From: Gordionus sp. m RMFG-2023
Lineage: Eukaryota > Nematomorpha > Gordioida > Chordodea > Parachordodidae
Length of the DNA stretch: 64,000 nucleotides
Direction of reading: 5' to 3'
Assembly (NCBI RefSeq): GCF_954871325.1
Contig: NC_088777.1
Span: 8,719,366-8,783,365, forward strand
Under the pieces are notes generated by a model. That model did no database searches and was not told where the DNA came from. It saw only the letters and a program-made list of their open reading frames with translations. Positions 12,173-23,500 of the stretch are shown piece by piece. The translations under genes and the position numbers were made by a program. Every line of letters begins with the position of its first letter. Within the stretch, counting starts at the first letter, position 1.

Positions 12173-12200
12173 CTAGTAGAAAGCCCGTCAAAAATGAGGG
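12173..12200 (-). mobile_element. Helitron-type 3' terminus, minus orientation
   Basis: On the minus strand the sequence reads a near-perfect short hairpin (CCCTCA-TTTTT-GACGGG), then CTTTCTA and CTAG, followed by T outside. A GC-rich hairpin a few bases before a CTRR end, with T next to it, is the canonical Helitron 3' end. The same terminus occurs in the opposite orientation at 25879-25908. Confidence 0.6.
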
Positions 12201-12699
12201 GGAATGTGATTTTTATTCATTTTTTTACTATAAATTTTGAGGTTCCAAGCCCATTCGTATCCAATATAATTATGAAAATTTTTTCCCACCTAGGAGTTAG
12301 TTAAATTTTTAATTGATTTATCATCACATGAAGGGGAATTATATGATTTACCAATAAGTTTAAGATATAAAAAAAACATGTAAATTCCGTGGGAAACTGG
12401 GAAGGCCTGGGCAAACCACTTATTAGAGAATCATTTCATGACAAACAAAATAAAAATAACCGACTCTTATACTTTTTGGTAATATGATCAATTATAATTA
12501 TATATAAAAAATAAATTTTTGTTTATTATATAGGGTTATTGTAGCTTTTCGGATAAATTTAATGTATGTCTTGCATTTCTCAAATTATTTGTCTATATTT
12601 TATTTTAAATAAAAAAAAATACTATCTATTTAAATAAAAGTGCCATTAAACACTAATGAAATTTATATGCAAATTATATAAATATAAAATATAAGATAA

Positions 12700-13301
12700 A
12701 AAAATAAAAATAAAAATAAACCTCCAGAGGAGTTAATTTCAAGCGTAGTTTTTTAGTATTTTGGCTACCAGTAACTCTTGAACTGGCAAGGCGTTTGTTT
12801 ATTCGTCACTATTTTCTTAGCTTATCAGTAATAGATTCATCAGGATTTGTAGCAATGTGAGGTAGGTTGGGTTAGCCTAGATAAATAAAGAAATCAGGTA
12901 AAAATATAAATAAACATTATTATTGAAATAAAACGAAGATTTTTTGGAATAGATATAAAATCATATATAAAATTATTTATAATTAAAATAATGTACTATG
13001 TATATTTTTTGTGCGTTATACAAAATAATCAGCAGGGATAATAGAGCAATGGTGGATCCGACAAAATGGTAAGCTTTTAAAAAAGTAGGATCCTTAAAAA
13101 TTGTTATATTTTAGTTAAATTTTAAAAATTTACTTTGTATAATTTCCAATTAGACAAAATATTCATCAGAGATAAAAGGGCATATTGTGCGGCCCGACAA
13201 AAGGATGCTTAAATAATATAAAATTGTTTAAATTATAAAATAATATCATATTAAATAATGTTCATTCTTATTCGTATAAACCGGGATTAATCGGATATAA
13301 C
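12700..13301 (-). repeat. Helitron-derived exon relic and tail repeat, inverted
   Basis: The reverse complement of 12700-12940 matches the plus-strand exon piece at 10650-10840 (GGCTAACCCAACC and AACAAACGCCTTACC.GTTC types). 12945-13197 is an inverted copy of the 330-bp unit. 13198-13301 (GCTTAAATAATATAAAATTG through TCGGATATAAC) is a direct repeat of 25189-25284, which joins directly to helicase coding sequence there. Confidence 0.65.
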
Positions 13302-13600
13302 TGATATATATTATCAAATAATAATATATTTATTTAACATTATAAATATATGTCAATCAATTTATAGTTGATAATTAGAAAAATAATATAGATATTGATT
13401 GTTTATTACATATTTATGGAGATTGATAAATATCGCGGATGGATATGGAAAAAGATTGTAGTTCTTTGTTTTATAATTAAGAATTAGTTTTTACTTTTAA
13501 AAAAAAACTTGGTACTTGATATACTTTTCGACGGAATATATTTGAATAAAAACGATTAAAAAAAAGAGTTGTAATTTTGAATTAAATACTTATTTTAATG
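13302..13600 (+). repeat. Left inverted arm of the 11.6-kb element
   Basis: A near-identical reverse-complement copy lies at 24589-24892. Marker blocks include ATCGCGGATGGATATGG and CTTTTCGACGGAATAT. Confidence 0.88.
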
Positions 13601-14319
13601 TTGTGTGATAGATAATATTGGGAATAAATTATGTAACATACGATTTGATGATGGTACTGTGGGAGTACGTCATAACGATTTTATTAGGGTATATAATAAA
13701 GAGGGGAATTAAATTAGTCCATAAAAAACGGAATTGTGGTTCCTATAATTTTTTAGGACAGAATTCTTAGGACAGAACTCTTTGTGTACTTAAATAATTT
13801 TAGTGGTAAAGTTTATACAAATAAAAAAAACAATGAGAAATATACCCTAGATAATTAAAAGTATATATATATATTAAAAAAAAATATGAATGAAGAACTG
13901 AGAAGAAATATTTAAAGAAAGAAGGTACATATCATCTTAGAGAAGAGTGAATACTTCTGCTGATGAAAGTAAAATACTTAATTGGAATTATCTGATATAT
14001 GTATCATTTTTTTAAATATTAATATAAAGCTATGTGAGCCAAAAGAATATCACTAAATTTGATTTAAATTGAATTTTCGTGAAATGTACACTTGTGGGGA
14101 CAAACAGAAAATAAATCATTTTATGTATAAGGGAATATTTTTTTTTATGTTATTTTAAAAGAAAAGAGGATAAAATTAAATAACATGTTTTATGCGTTTC
14201 TTTTAGGGAAGGAAAAGTGAAGAGTAAAATATTTTTTAAAAGAAAATAACACGAGTGGTGTTTTCGAAAAAATTGTTTCTCTTTTATTTGAATTGCATAG
14301 TGGTAATATGTAAATAATT
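13601..14319. other. Interior of the 11.6-kb element, no gene seen
   Basis: AT-rich sequence. A block near 14175 (AAATTAAATAACATGTTTTA) recurs in direct orientation near 20420, on the other side of the nested Merlin. The last eight bases, AAATAATT (14312-14319), are the Merlin's left target duplication. Confidence 0.5.
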
Positions 14320-14394
14320 GGTTAGGGTACCTTTTCAGGGGCAATTATTTTTGTAATACTAAATATAAAAATAAAATCATAAATTCAATATTAA

Positions 14395-15419
14395 TTAATG
14401 AATAAAATTTAGATATAAATTGTAACTAATTAGGGGGTATATTGAGAATATGAAGCTGAGGTAATTGGATTTTATTATATTGAGGGCTAATCTTTGGCGT
14501 AGGTAGTAACCCTCGTTGGGATCTTCGGTCCTAGTAGAGATCCGTTTCCCCAGCTCTTTAAAGAAGGCAAGGGCGTGAGAGCCGAACGATGTTAGAGTCG
14601 TGGCGATTAGTGGTAGGAATGTGTAATTGGCCGGAAGCGATGGTGAATATTTAGCGAGTTTATTCGTCTCGGCGTCTACTAGAGCATCTCTATTTATATT
14701 GGAAGGGGCAAGGGGATCGATGCATGAGAAATCCCAGGTTAGAAATTCCCCCCTCTTCCAAGGGATCATGGTAGAGCCATCGGGACGCTTACCATCAGAA
14801 TTGTAGAGTCCAGTGGGTTCTAGGGTTGAAGGGATACCGGCAGATTTTAGGGCCCTGGCAATAGTATCATTGCATTTTGAATGTCTAATGAATCTGCCTC
14901 TACAGCGCGTGCAGTGTAAAGAGTGACGGCCTTTGGAGTTGACCGGCGTTTGACAAAGGATGCAGTGATAGGGTATTACCATATCACAATTAAGTCTTAG
15001 ACCGATGGCGTGACGTAGCTCATCATTGCTTAGGAGCTGGTCAAGGTTTCGCGATGGAAAAGCTTCGAGAAATTCTTACCCGCTGTCTGCGGAAATGGAG
15101 AAGAGTAGAGAATGGTCCTCGGGTTGGCTCCTCGATTTAAGGTATTCAACGGAGTTGCCAACTAGAGGCTTATCCCAGTCCTTCTGCAGTGTCGATGAGG
15201 GAGGATCGACTAATGAAAGAGATTTCCATAGATCAATTGCCTGGGGAAGTAAAGTCTCAGGATGTTTTGTGAGTGCGTGTATGATGGGCTCGCAGGACAG
15301 GCGAGAGGATATGAACGCACTAACAGAGAGTAGGGAAGGCGATCGTATGCCAATGCCGCCGGATTTGGTTGGCAAGGTAGCTTGTAGCCAAGATAGGTCT
15401 CCGAATTTGCCATTGAGTA
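14395..15419 (-). pseudogene. LINE ORF, C-terminal endonuclease part
   Basis: Follows the polymerase. One in-frame stop occurs near 15075, after which the frame stays open to 14395. Residues read CILCQTPVNSKGRHSLHC and TRCRGRFIRHSKCNDTIARA, a Cys/His cluster with the RH-N/D-type helix of RLE enzymes. EPTGLYNSDGKRPDGSTMIP then WDFSCIDP supply the acidic/RPD core of the PD-(D/E)XK fold. This domain nicks the chromosomal target in RLE-type elements. The last 40 or so residues are a hydrophobic, probably non-homologous tail. Confidence 0.8.
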
Positions 15420-15905
15420 GATCCTCTGTAAGGTGTTTAATCTCTAGCTCGTGTGCAGCGAGGTTGACGTCGTATTGGAAGATACGTGACGATCGGAGTG
15501 TATATAGAATTTTTGGGATTAGGAGGTAGTTCTTTAATAGAAAGAACGCTTGGTGGGCTGGGAGGCGAGATAGTGTACCGCGCGCATAAGGGATATCTCT
15601 AGTAGAGTGTCGGCGAAGAACTTGACAAAGGACTCGTCTTTACCCACTGGAGATCCGAGATGTGTTAAGAAGTTCAATGGTGTATGATTGAACATAGGAT
15701 CATAGTTAAGGTCGATGATTCCAAGAGGACAATATTCGCTCTTGTCTTGATTGATTCGCAGTCCCAAACTGCTCTCGCTGGATTTTATTATTTCGACCGC
15801 CTTCATAACTTCGCTGGGTGAGCCGCCTAGTATACCATTGTCGATATACCAGTTATGAAGGTTTAGTTTACATTGGTCATTTATGCTTTGTATTAGGCTA
15901 TTAAT
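15420..15905 (-). pseudogene. LINE ORF, reverse transcriptase C-terminal half
   Basis: Continues the polymerase after the MITE. WYIDNGILGG corresponds to motif C (normally YxDD). Here the second Asp is read as Asn, so the catalytic pair is incomplete in this copy. LGLRINQDKSE and FLTHLGSPVG follow as motifs D/E and thumb-type sequence. A single frame change near 15535-15545 separates ...QPTKRSF from the onward sequence (KNYLLIPKILYTLRSS). Confidence 0.8.
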
Positions 15906-15913
15906 GCCCAGAC

Positions 15914-16137
15914 TAGTGTTGTTAAACGGCTCAATTTGAGCCGATTTTTAAAAACGGCTAACTCAATATTTCATTCAGAATACTATTGCGCAAGCCTGAA
16001 GATTTTGTTTGTAGAAAAAACAGAGGTTTGGGCATCTATTAGTCAAATCTCGAGACTCAGGCAATATTTTTTCTGGCTGAAATATTGAGTTAGCCGTTTT
16101 TAAATATCGGCTCAAAACGAGCCGTTTAACAACACTA
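15914..16137. mobile_element. hAT-type MITE inside the LINE
   Basis: A 224-bp near-palindromic element. Left end TAGTGTTGTTAAACGGCTC, right end the inverted GAGCCGTTTAACAACACTA. A perfect 8-bp duplication, GCCCAGAC, flanks it (15906-15913 and 16138-16145). No coding capacity. Ends match the hAT at 48957-50594 (CAGTGTTGTTAAACGC). Confidence 0.92.
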
Positions 16138-17105
16138 GCCCAGACTGAATAAGAAGGAGCCTAGAGGGTCACCTTGTTGAATTCCACTACTAGAAGGAAT
16201 CAATCTATCTCCAAATTGAAGATGCGATGGACTAGCATAACAATCGAAGATGAATTGCGAGTATTCTGGGTAAAGAGTAAGGATGGGATTAAGAAACGCT
16301 GTACGTTTTAGAGAGTTAAAAGCGTTTGAAAAATCTATCTTAATTAGGATATCGTCACTGGGGTCTGTTTGTAGATACATTCTGGTCATGTGTAAGGATA
16401 CCTCGCATCCCCCTTTTACGTTGACTCCTAATTGATTAGGGCACAGGTGATTAGATACTGTGAACAATATTCTGCTCACTACTAGCTTTGCGGTTAATCG
16501 GCGCCAAGTGGTTCCAATAGCGATAGGGTGAATATCTTTATTAGGTTTGTGGAGGGCGATGAGTTTAGCTCCATAAAGGAGTGGAATAATGGCGGGTGGT
16601 AAGCCTCCAGCAAGCATACGGTTGATGAGTTGAGTAATTTTTTCCAAAACGTCGCATTGTTGTGTGATGTAAGGTGCGGTTAGATCCTGTAGGAATATTG
16701 GGCGAAACCCATCAACCCCCGGTGAAGAATCGCGTTTGAAGGAGAGAATAGCCTTTCTAACCTCGCTTGAGGTAAAAGTGGTTGCAATTAGAGGAGCTTC
16801 GGGGTAAGACGGTATTTCGTCCTTAAGATCGTGTGGGTGGTGTTTTAGGAGAAGAGCTTGATAAGTTGTTTGATCGTAGGGAGCTAGCTTATTGTCAGAT
16901 GTTGCCAGTCGTATGGCGGATTTAACATTCAGGTTATCCAGCTTTTTAGATATAAGCTTGGCCTTGGTGAGTAGGTCATTTTTGTGATTTTTATTTTTAT
17001 CAGTGTCATCACCTTTAAAAGATGTGGAAAAGTGATTGATGGGTAAGGGGTAGATAGTAGCATCCTTGATTTGCTGTGTCAGAGATTTTTTACTGGCAGG
17101 ATCAG
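16138..17105 (-). pseudogene. LINE ORF, reverse transcriptase N-terminal half
   Basis: An uninterrupted minus-strand frame. It contains SSPGVDGF before the fingers, KLIALHKPNKDIHPIAIGTT (motif 1/2 region), LGVNVKGGCEVSLH, IKIDFSNAFNSL (motif A, catalytic Asp) and SSGIQQGDPLGSFLF (motif B). It ends where the 224-bp MITE is inserted. On the far side the same frame goes on as INSLIQSINDQ, so only the insertion separates it from the YxDD region. It would copy the element RNA at the cut target. Confidence 0.85.
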
Positions 17106-17582
17106 GAACTTCAAGGTAGTAAAGGCAAATGACAGGGTGTCTAGCCAGTGTTTTATGGAAGAATAATTATTTATCAAGGAAGTCAAGTTCTTTGAGAGGT
17201 GTTTGGCAACTTGAAGTCTTGCTCCCTTAGGTATACGTGAAATCACAAATGGTTTTGGTGTGACTAGAAATATTTCTACATCTGTGGAGTCGGTTGGATT
17301 GAAAGTGAGAGCATTTTCGGGGGTTGAGGTGGGGACTATTGGGCTAGTAGGCACATCAGTCAACGTGGGAAGGGTAACTATAGGTTGTGCGAGGGCAAGG
17401 GCAGAAAAGGCATTTAGGGTTCGAGGGATAGCTGATGATAAGATGGGAAACCCAGATTGAGGACATTTTATCTTCTGGTTTCGATGAGATGGCAATAGCC
17501 CCAATTTGGTTACTTTAACGAGTTTATTACATAAAGGGCAGTTAGATTTGGTAGAAGCTGTGCTGAGGTCTGGTAAGCTCAT
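17079..17582 (-). pseudogene. LINE ORF, N-terminal zinc-finger part
   Basis: The frame starts with ATG at 17582. Residues 16-40 hold CPLCNKLVKVTKLGLLPSH followed by KCPQSG, a C-x2-C ... H ... C finger typical of the N-terminus of this family and presumed to bind DNA or RNA. A proline/threonine/serine-rich linker follows, then a region homologous to the start of the polymerase part. The frame is lost near 17080-17150. The next part of the ORF (DPASKKSLTQQIK onward) continues in another frame, so one frameshift separates the two. Confidence 0.7.
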
Positions 17583-18547
17583 GAATTAAAAATTTTTTAT
17601 CAGTTTAAGAGTGAAAATGTTGGATATTATTTTTATCTTCAAATATGGGTTTCTTGTGGGTTGGTATATTAAGGAAGTTTAATGAGTTATTATTTTCTGT
17701 TGGCAATTATTTTATTTTTTGTAAAATATTCAGTTTCTCTTTCTGCTTTTATAGCAATATTAGCTTGCTTTAAAGGATTTGAATCAATAGTATAATTAGA
17801 TAAGAGATTAAATGTCTTATCCTTTTCAAGTGTGAATATTGATTGTGTTTTGTGCATTTAAATAAAATGTTTGGATGACAATTTTATATTAGTCAATAGT
17901 TTTTGGTATAAATAAGGGTAAATTTTAAAGATTGGTAAGAATGATAGAATTGATAATGTAGAGTGTTTTGTTGGGAATAATATAAAAGAACTTGTTGGTT
18001 ATTATACATAAATTACTAACATCTTAAATGTTCTATTATATGATATTCTAACTGATTAATATAATATATTGTATTTAATTTAATATTTAATTTAAAGTAA
18101 TATTGTTTCCGATTATTTATCAGTAGTAAAACTCTTTTTTTTAAAAAAAAAAATTATTTTTGTTATTTTTTAATGTTATTTTTTGTTATTTTTTTATGCG
18201 ATTTTTTGTTATTTTTTTATGCGAATTTTTTTATGTAATTTTTTTATGAAAACTATTGTTTTTATGTTATTTTTTTATGATTGGTTCATTTTCTTATTGG
18301 TTAATTTTCTATTTAAGATATTTTTAAATTAATATATCTTTTTTTATTTAAGATCATTTTAAAATAATTTTTTCTAAAATTTAAAATTCGTACAATTATT
18401 TAAAGGAAGTGATGGGGGCAAATAAGGGGGAAGGCTAGGGGTAAGGGGTAAAATTATTAGATTATGTACAATGCGGGTAGGTTTGGGGTTAAATTTTTGA
18501 TAGATGAAACTTCGCTATTTAAAATTTATTTGGTTGATTCTTTATAT

Positions 18548-18737
18548 ACAAACTTAATATGATTTCTTCTAAACAAACTTAATACGATTCCTTCTATGCA
18601 AACTTAATATGATTCCCTCTATACAAACTTAATATGATTCCTTCTATACAAACTTAATATGATTCCTTCTATATAAACTTAATATGATTCCTTCTATACA
18701 AACTTAATATGATTCCTTCTATACAAACTTAATATGA
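18548..18737. repeat. 25-bp tandem repeat, about 7.5 copies
   Basis: The unit is ACAAACTTAATATGATTCCT plus TCTAT, period 25. Late copies are almost identical. It lies just inside the Merlin left arm. No spacers, so it is not CRISPR-like. Confidence 0.9.
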
Positions 18738-18869
18738 ATAATTTTTTCTAAAATTTGTATAAAGAATTTAATTTTTTTTAGTGATAACACTATAATTAAA
18801 GGAAGATTCCAAAAATAAATAAAATTTAAGCATAACAATCGAAATAATTTATTCATTAAATTGAAATAT

Positions 18870-19924
18870 ACTATTAAAATTTATACAATCATTAATAAAA
18901 TGAATAAAAACATCAAAACGATTTAATAATCTATATTTTCGAAAATATCTATATTCAAGAAGATATTCATGAATATTATCCCGATCCCCATGTCTTTTAT
19001 AATTTGCCTTTAGATCCCGCCACAGCCTCTCGACTTTTTGAGTGTGGATCGATCTGTCATTTGGATCAACAAAATTTTGCGAATGGTTGATCCGATAGTG
19101 GAAATAGTTTGAACTTTCTAGCCGATTATATCTAAGATAAATATATTTACATTTATCACCAAATTTGCTTTATTGAAAAAATATCATCACATACCCTAAC
19201 CACGAGTCAGTTCCTAATCGTATAAATCTTGCATAACATTATCTTTAACCACACGATAGGAGGTATCTTGATCTCATGTTGTGGTGGCACTTAAAAATAT
19301 CTCATTTGTTTCCAGACATATACCACCAATAATCCATATAGCCTCGGAAGTCAAATGCCGACCACGGTTATATTTAGCTTCCATACATGAGTTTCATCAA
19401 TTTCAATAACGTGGCCAGGCCCCCCGATCTTTGAATGATTCGAGGCTATATGGAATCCACATACCTTTCGAAATTTTTTAAACCTATATAAGTGAAGTAA
19501 AAAACCATATTATACTTTAGATTACCATCTTGAAATTGCCTTCTTATCATAATCTAACTCTTTCGAAGCAGTTAAAATTTTATAACGGCCTAAAAATAAT
19601 TTTGTTTAATATTTTTTAAAGAATTGGTACTTATGTACAAGTACACTAGTCTTAAAAATCTCCCAACATCATGAATTCCTTCAAAAATGGAATCTAAAAA
19701 TTCGTCATTTATGATATATATATATTAATATTACCTTTCCATATTGAATACGATCTACGACACCTACTGCATCGATATCGTAAACTCTTATTGTTTTTTT
19801 CAACCCGCATTACGGAATTGCAACAGGTATGTTGTATTCCAGGCGGTATAAATTGATTATTTAGACAAAAATCATAAGCTTTCTCATCATTTTGAGTATA
19901 AACACCAACTTCAAAAATATTCAT
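18870..19924 (-). pseudogene. Merlin (IS1595-type) transposase, decayed
   Basis: Minus-strand pieces in order. At 19924-19709, MNIFEVGVYTQNDEKAYDFC then a zinc-ribbon-like CCNSVMRVEKNN and YRCSRCRRSYSIWKGN. Near 19430, GGPGHVIEIDETHVW with the first catalytic Asp region. Near 19370, KYNRGRHLTSEAIWIIGG, the signature block after it. Near 19080-18930, DRSIHTQKVERLWRDLKANY and YLLEYRYFRKYRLLNRFDV, the C-terminal block with His and Glu. This order is that of ISXO2/Merlin DDE transposases. Several frame changes and a gap lie between blocks, so it is not functional. It would have cut the arms described for the 14320-20303 element. Confidence 0.82.
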
Positions 19925-20303
19925 TTTAAAAAAAATGGAAGGAATTATATAATATATATTGGAACTAAAAAAAGGGAACCAAAAAAAGATTTATACCAAA
20001 AAAAAAATTAAAAATGGAAAGTTTCGTCTACCAAAAATCTTACCCCTAGCCTTCCCCCTTATTTACCCCCATCACTTCCTTTAAATAATTGTACGAATTT
20101 TAAATTTTAGAAAAAATTATTTTAAAATATCTTAAATAAAAAATTAACCAATAAGAAAATGAACCAATCATAAAATAAATAACATAAAAACAATAGCTTT
20201 CATAAAAAATTACATAAAAAAAAATCGCATAAAAAAATAACAAAAAAATAAAATAACATAAAAAAATAACAAAAATAATTGCCCCTGAAAAGGTACCCTA
20301 ACC

Positions 20304-20594
20304 AAATAATTTATGTGATAAAAATGAGAAAAATTATTAAATTTGTTTTAAAAAGAAATATTAAAGTGTATTCCATGTTAACAGAATATTGTATATATGT
20401 CACAAAAATAAAATCAAAATTAAACAACATGTTTTGTGAATGGTTGATTTAGAGAAAGAAAAATATGTAAATATTGTATGTTATAAAATGGGGAGAAAAT
20501 TATTTTTTGTATATAAATAAATTTTAAATTATATTTTTATTTTAAATAATTAAATTATTTTTGTGTATTAATTTTAAAAAAAATATATAATAAA
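20304..20594. other. Interior of the 11.6-kb element right of the Merlin
   Basis: Starts with the Merlin's right target duplication. Contains the direct repeat of the 14175 block near 20420. No gene is seen. Confidence 0.45.
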
Positions 20595-23500
20595 ATGAGT
20601 TATAAGATAGAAACTAGTGACCAGATTATATATGTAAAAATAGTTAAAAAAAAGAAAATGGGAATTAAAAAATCGAAATTTGAGGAATTTCAGCGGTGTT
20701 TCATATGTCAATCTTATGGACACCTCATAAAAAATTGTAATATTCCCATTCACATGTTACAAAGTCAAGAGAGGGAGGAACATCTTAGTGAAATAGATGA
20801 GACTCCAGGAACTAGTTATTTTTGTGGGAAAAATAACAGGATAAAGCCGGATGTTGCTTATCATTCACTTCCACAACCCATTTGTTAAGTGTTACTCGAA
20901 AATCTGCACATAATCTAAGTTTTCCATTAGATTTTTTAACAGGTACTAATGGGGTAGCCCATTCACTATATTCCACAGGAATAATAATACCATCATTAAC
21001 CCATTTATCTAATTCTTCGTTGATATCCTTTTTCCACTCAAAAGGAACTCTACGACACGCTAAGAAAATAGGTGAAAATCCCTCTTTTAATTTTAAATCC
21101 ACTGGATAATCATTTAGACATCCCAAAGTGTCTTCAAAATTTATATCATATTTTTCAACTAAAATAGGTATAGTATTTTCAACTCTATTTAATTCATTAA
21201 TTTCATTATTAATTGTTTTATCATTATCAACTTCACTATTGATCTTATATTGATTTGAATCTATTATTAATTTTGCGGGATATTCACAAATATTATTATT
21301 AACTATAGATTCTTTCACTTCACTCATTAATTTATTCATTTCCCTTTCTTTAAGCTTTTCCCTGACTTCATTAGCCATTATTTTTCTTTTGGCATTATCT
21401 CTAGCCAATTCGCTATCAATTATAAATAAATCCCAATAATTATTTATAGGTCCAAGTTTCTTTATCCAATCCCAACCCATAATTGTCTCAACATTTTTTT
21501 TTACTATCCATAAATCTAAAATAATGCGAGTGTTATGGAAAAGAACATCCCACTTAGTTTTACCCAAAACTTGGATTTCAGATCCATTAAATTGTTTTAT
21601 ACACATATTTTGTCTCTCGACAATACCATTTGGCCAATATTTATAAAAATTTTGATTAGACATTATATATATACTTGCTCCAGTATCAAATAACATTTCA
21701 ATAATATGTCCATCAATTTTCAAATTTATATGAGGACATGAACCTTGTTCAATTGTTCCCTCATCACTTAACTTTTCAATTACTTTCATTGGCTGAATAG
21801 TATTTATTATAATCAAATTTCCACTATAATTAATATTCATACCTAAATTCATCTCAGAATTTAAAGGTCTCTGAATCTCATTTATGTTTTTATTAAAAAT
21901 CTCCCATGGATATTTCCCACTTGTTTGATTATAATAATCCTTTTTATTCAGATTATTGGTTAAAAATTTTTATTTCATCAAAATGACAATAAAAATTTCC
22001 CACATTACAACTCTTTTTATTTGAGTTAAATTTCAATGTATAATCATCATTCCCATAATGATTATCTATTTTATTATATATATCCACAAAATTTTTAATA
22101 AAACTATATATATCACATTCTTAAATATAATTTATCTATTTTTATATGACTCTCTTTCAAATCATATAGTCACTGTGATCCACTCACACTTTGAATACAA
22201 TGTATTGCAATGTGTCCCATTTTTTCACATCTAAAACACATTCTATCATGGTCTGTATTGTATATTTCTGTTTTATCCATATTTGTACTAGGATTTTGTA
22301 TATTTCGAACCACTGGATTTATCACTACCTATGTTCGTTGCTGAAATCCACTTTTGAAATTGGCTTCTTTCACCATGCAATTTCTTTTTATATGTCCTAC
22401 AAAACCACATCTATGACACACTATGTCATTTTTTTCACTTGGTTTTGCAGTCACATTCTCATTAGTTTTTCGGTCTCTTGAATAAAAATTTTTACCGATA
22501 TGTCCTTTTCTTCCACAAAGTTCACAACTTTCAATCACATTATTACTTTTAATTTTTAAGTTGGAAACTTCTCTGGACAAATTTATCATATTTTCTCTCA
22601 TTTCTTTCACTTAAAATTAGAGATTCCTCGGTACTTTGTCTCAAAGTATTATTTGTTTTATTATTTTTCAAAATTTCTACTGGTTTCTCGATTAAAACCT
22701 CAGATATTTGCTTTTTAAATTCTATCATAAATGAATTTAATTTTTTATTTATATCCTCCGATATGTCAATATTTTGAGGAAAATTAAATACTTCACCCGT
22801 ATATAATATTTTCTCTGATTGTTCTTCCGGTATAACAATTTTTTTACCATTTAATTTTTTTTAATTCTAATAAAATTAAATGTAAACTATTTTTGATATC
22901 CTCAGAAATATCTAAAGATTTATTACTATTCAGATCACCTAATTTAATTATTTTATTATTCACTGATTATAATATTTTCCGATTTCTATTATGTCTTATA
23001 TTTTTTATTATATTTTTTTTCCAAATTATTTTTTTCTTTTTCATAATAATCAATTTCTGAAAAATCGATAATCAAAAATAATATTTATAATTCCGAGAAA
23101 AAATAAATTCCATGAAAAATATTGATAAATTTCAAAAATCGATAATCAAAAATAATATTGATAATTCCGAGAAAAAAAAATAAATAAATAAAAAAAATGA
23201 TGAACATAACATCTCTCCTCTTAGAGAATGTCTGTTCTCTTCCGCATTTGATCTTGGTGTCTTCTCCATCGGCCCTTGGAGGTATCCACAACGTATATGC
23301 ACCTCCCAGCACGAGCCACTATTGTTCCTTTTATCCATTTTACCTTGTCGTTGTACATTTTGGCCCACACCGGTTGTCCTATCCTAAATTGACCTCTCTG
23401 TTCCGTTTGTGTATCGTTTGATCGGCTTTCTTGGGTGGTCTCTTTAATCATCTCCAGATGATTTCGAACATTTCGTCCCAACATCAGTTTTGCTGGTGTC

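Larger units (their letters stand above)
14355..18151 (-). mobile_element. Non-LTR retrotransposon with restriction-like endonuclease
   Basis: A 3.8-kb element (including a 224-bp MITE) read on the minus strand and inserted in the Merlin left arm. It is flanked by a 12-bp duplication, AATTATTTTTGT (14343-14354 and 18152-18163). Order of parts: CCHH/CCHC-like N-terminal finger, reverse transcriptase, then a C-terminal Cys/His region followed by a PD-D..K-like endonuclease (GKRPDGS ... WDFS). This is the layout of RLE-type elements (R2/NeSL/Utopia-like grade). The exact clade cannot be named from sequence alone. The 5' flank of the ORF is 17583-18151 and the 3' tail is AT-rich without a clear poly(A). 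The ORF is close to intact apart from the MITE and about three frame breaks. Confidence 0.85.
14320..20303 (-). mobile_element. Merlin DNA transposon split by a LINE
   Basis: The element's terminal inverted repeat starts GGTTAGGGTACCTTTTCAGG at 14320 and its partner ends at 20303. Both sides are flanked by AAATAATT (14312-14319 and 20304-20311), the 8-bp duplication expected of the Merlin/IS1016 superfamily. The left arm is interrupted after about 35 bases by a non-LTR element and resumes at 18152. It then matches the right arm (about 20036-20280) for some 300 bp. Without the insertion the element is about 2.2 kb. It encodes a decayed minus-strand DDE transposase of the IS1595/Merlin type. 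An array of 25-bp repeats lies inside the left arm. Confidence 0.88.

Noticed and set aside
15026-15529. 167-codon plus-strand frame
   Set aside because: Antisense of the LINE endonuclease region, whose minus-strand motifs are clear.
18548-18737. CRISPR-like array
   Set aside because: The 25-bp units are contiguous without spacers, and the setting is a eukaryotic transposon arm.
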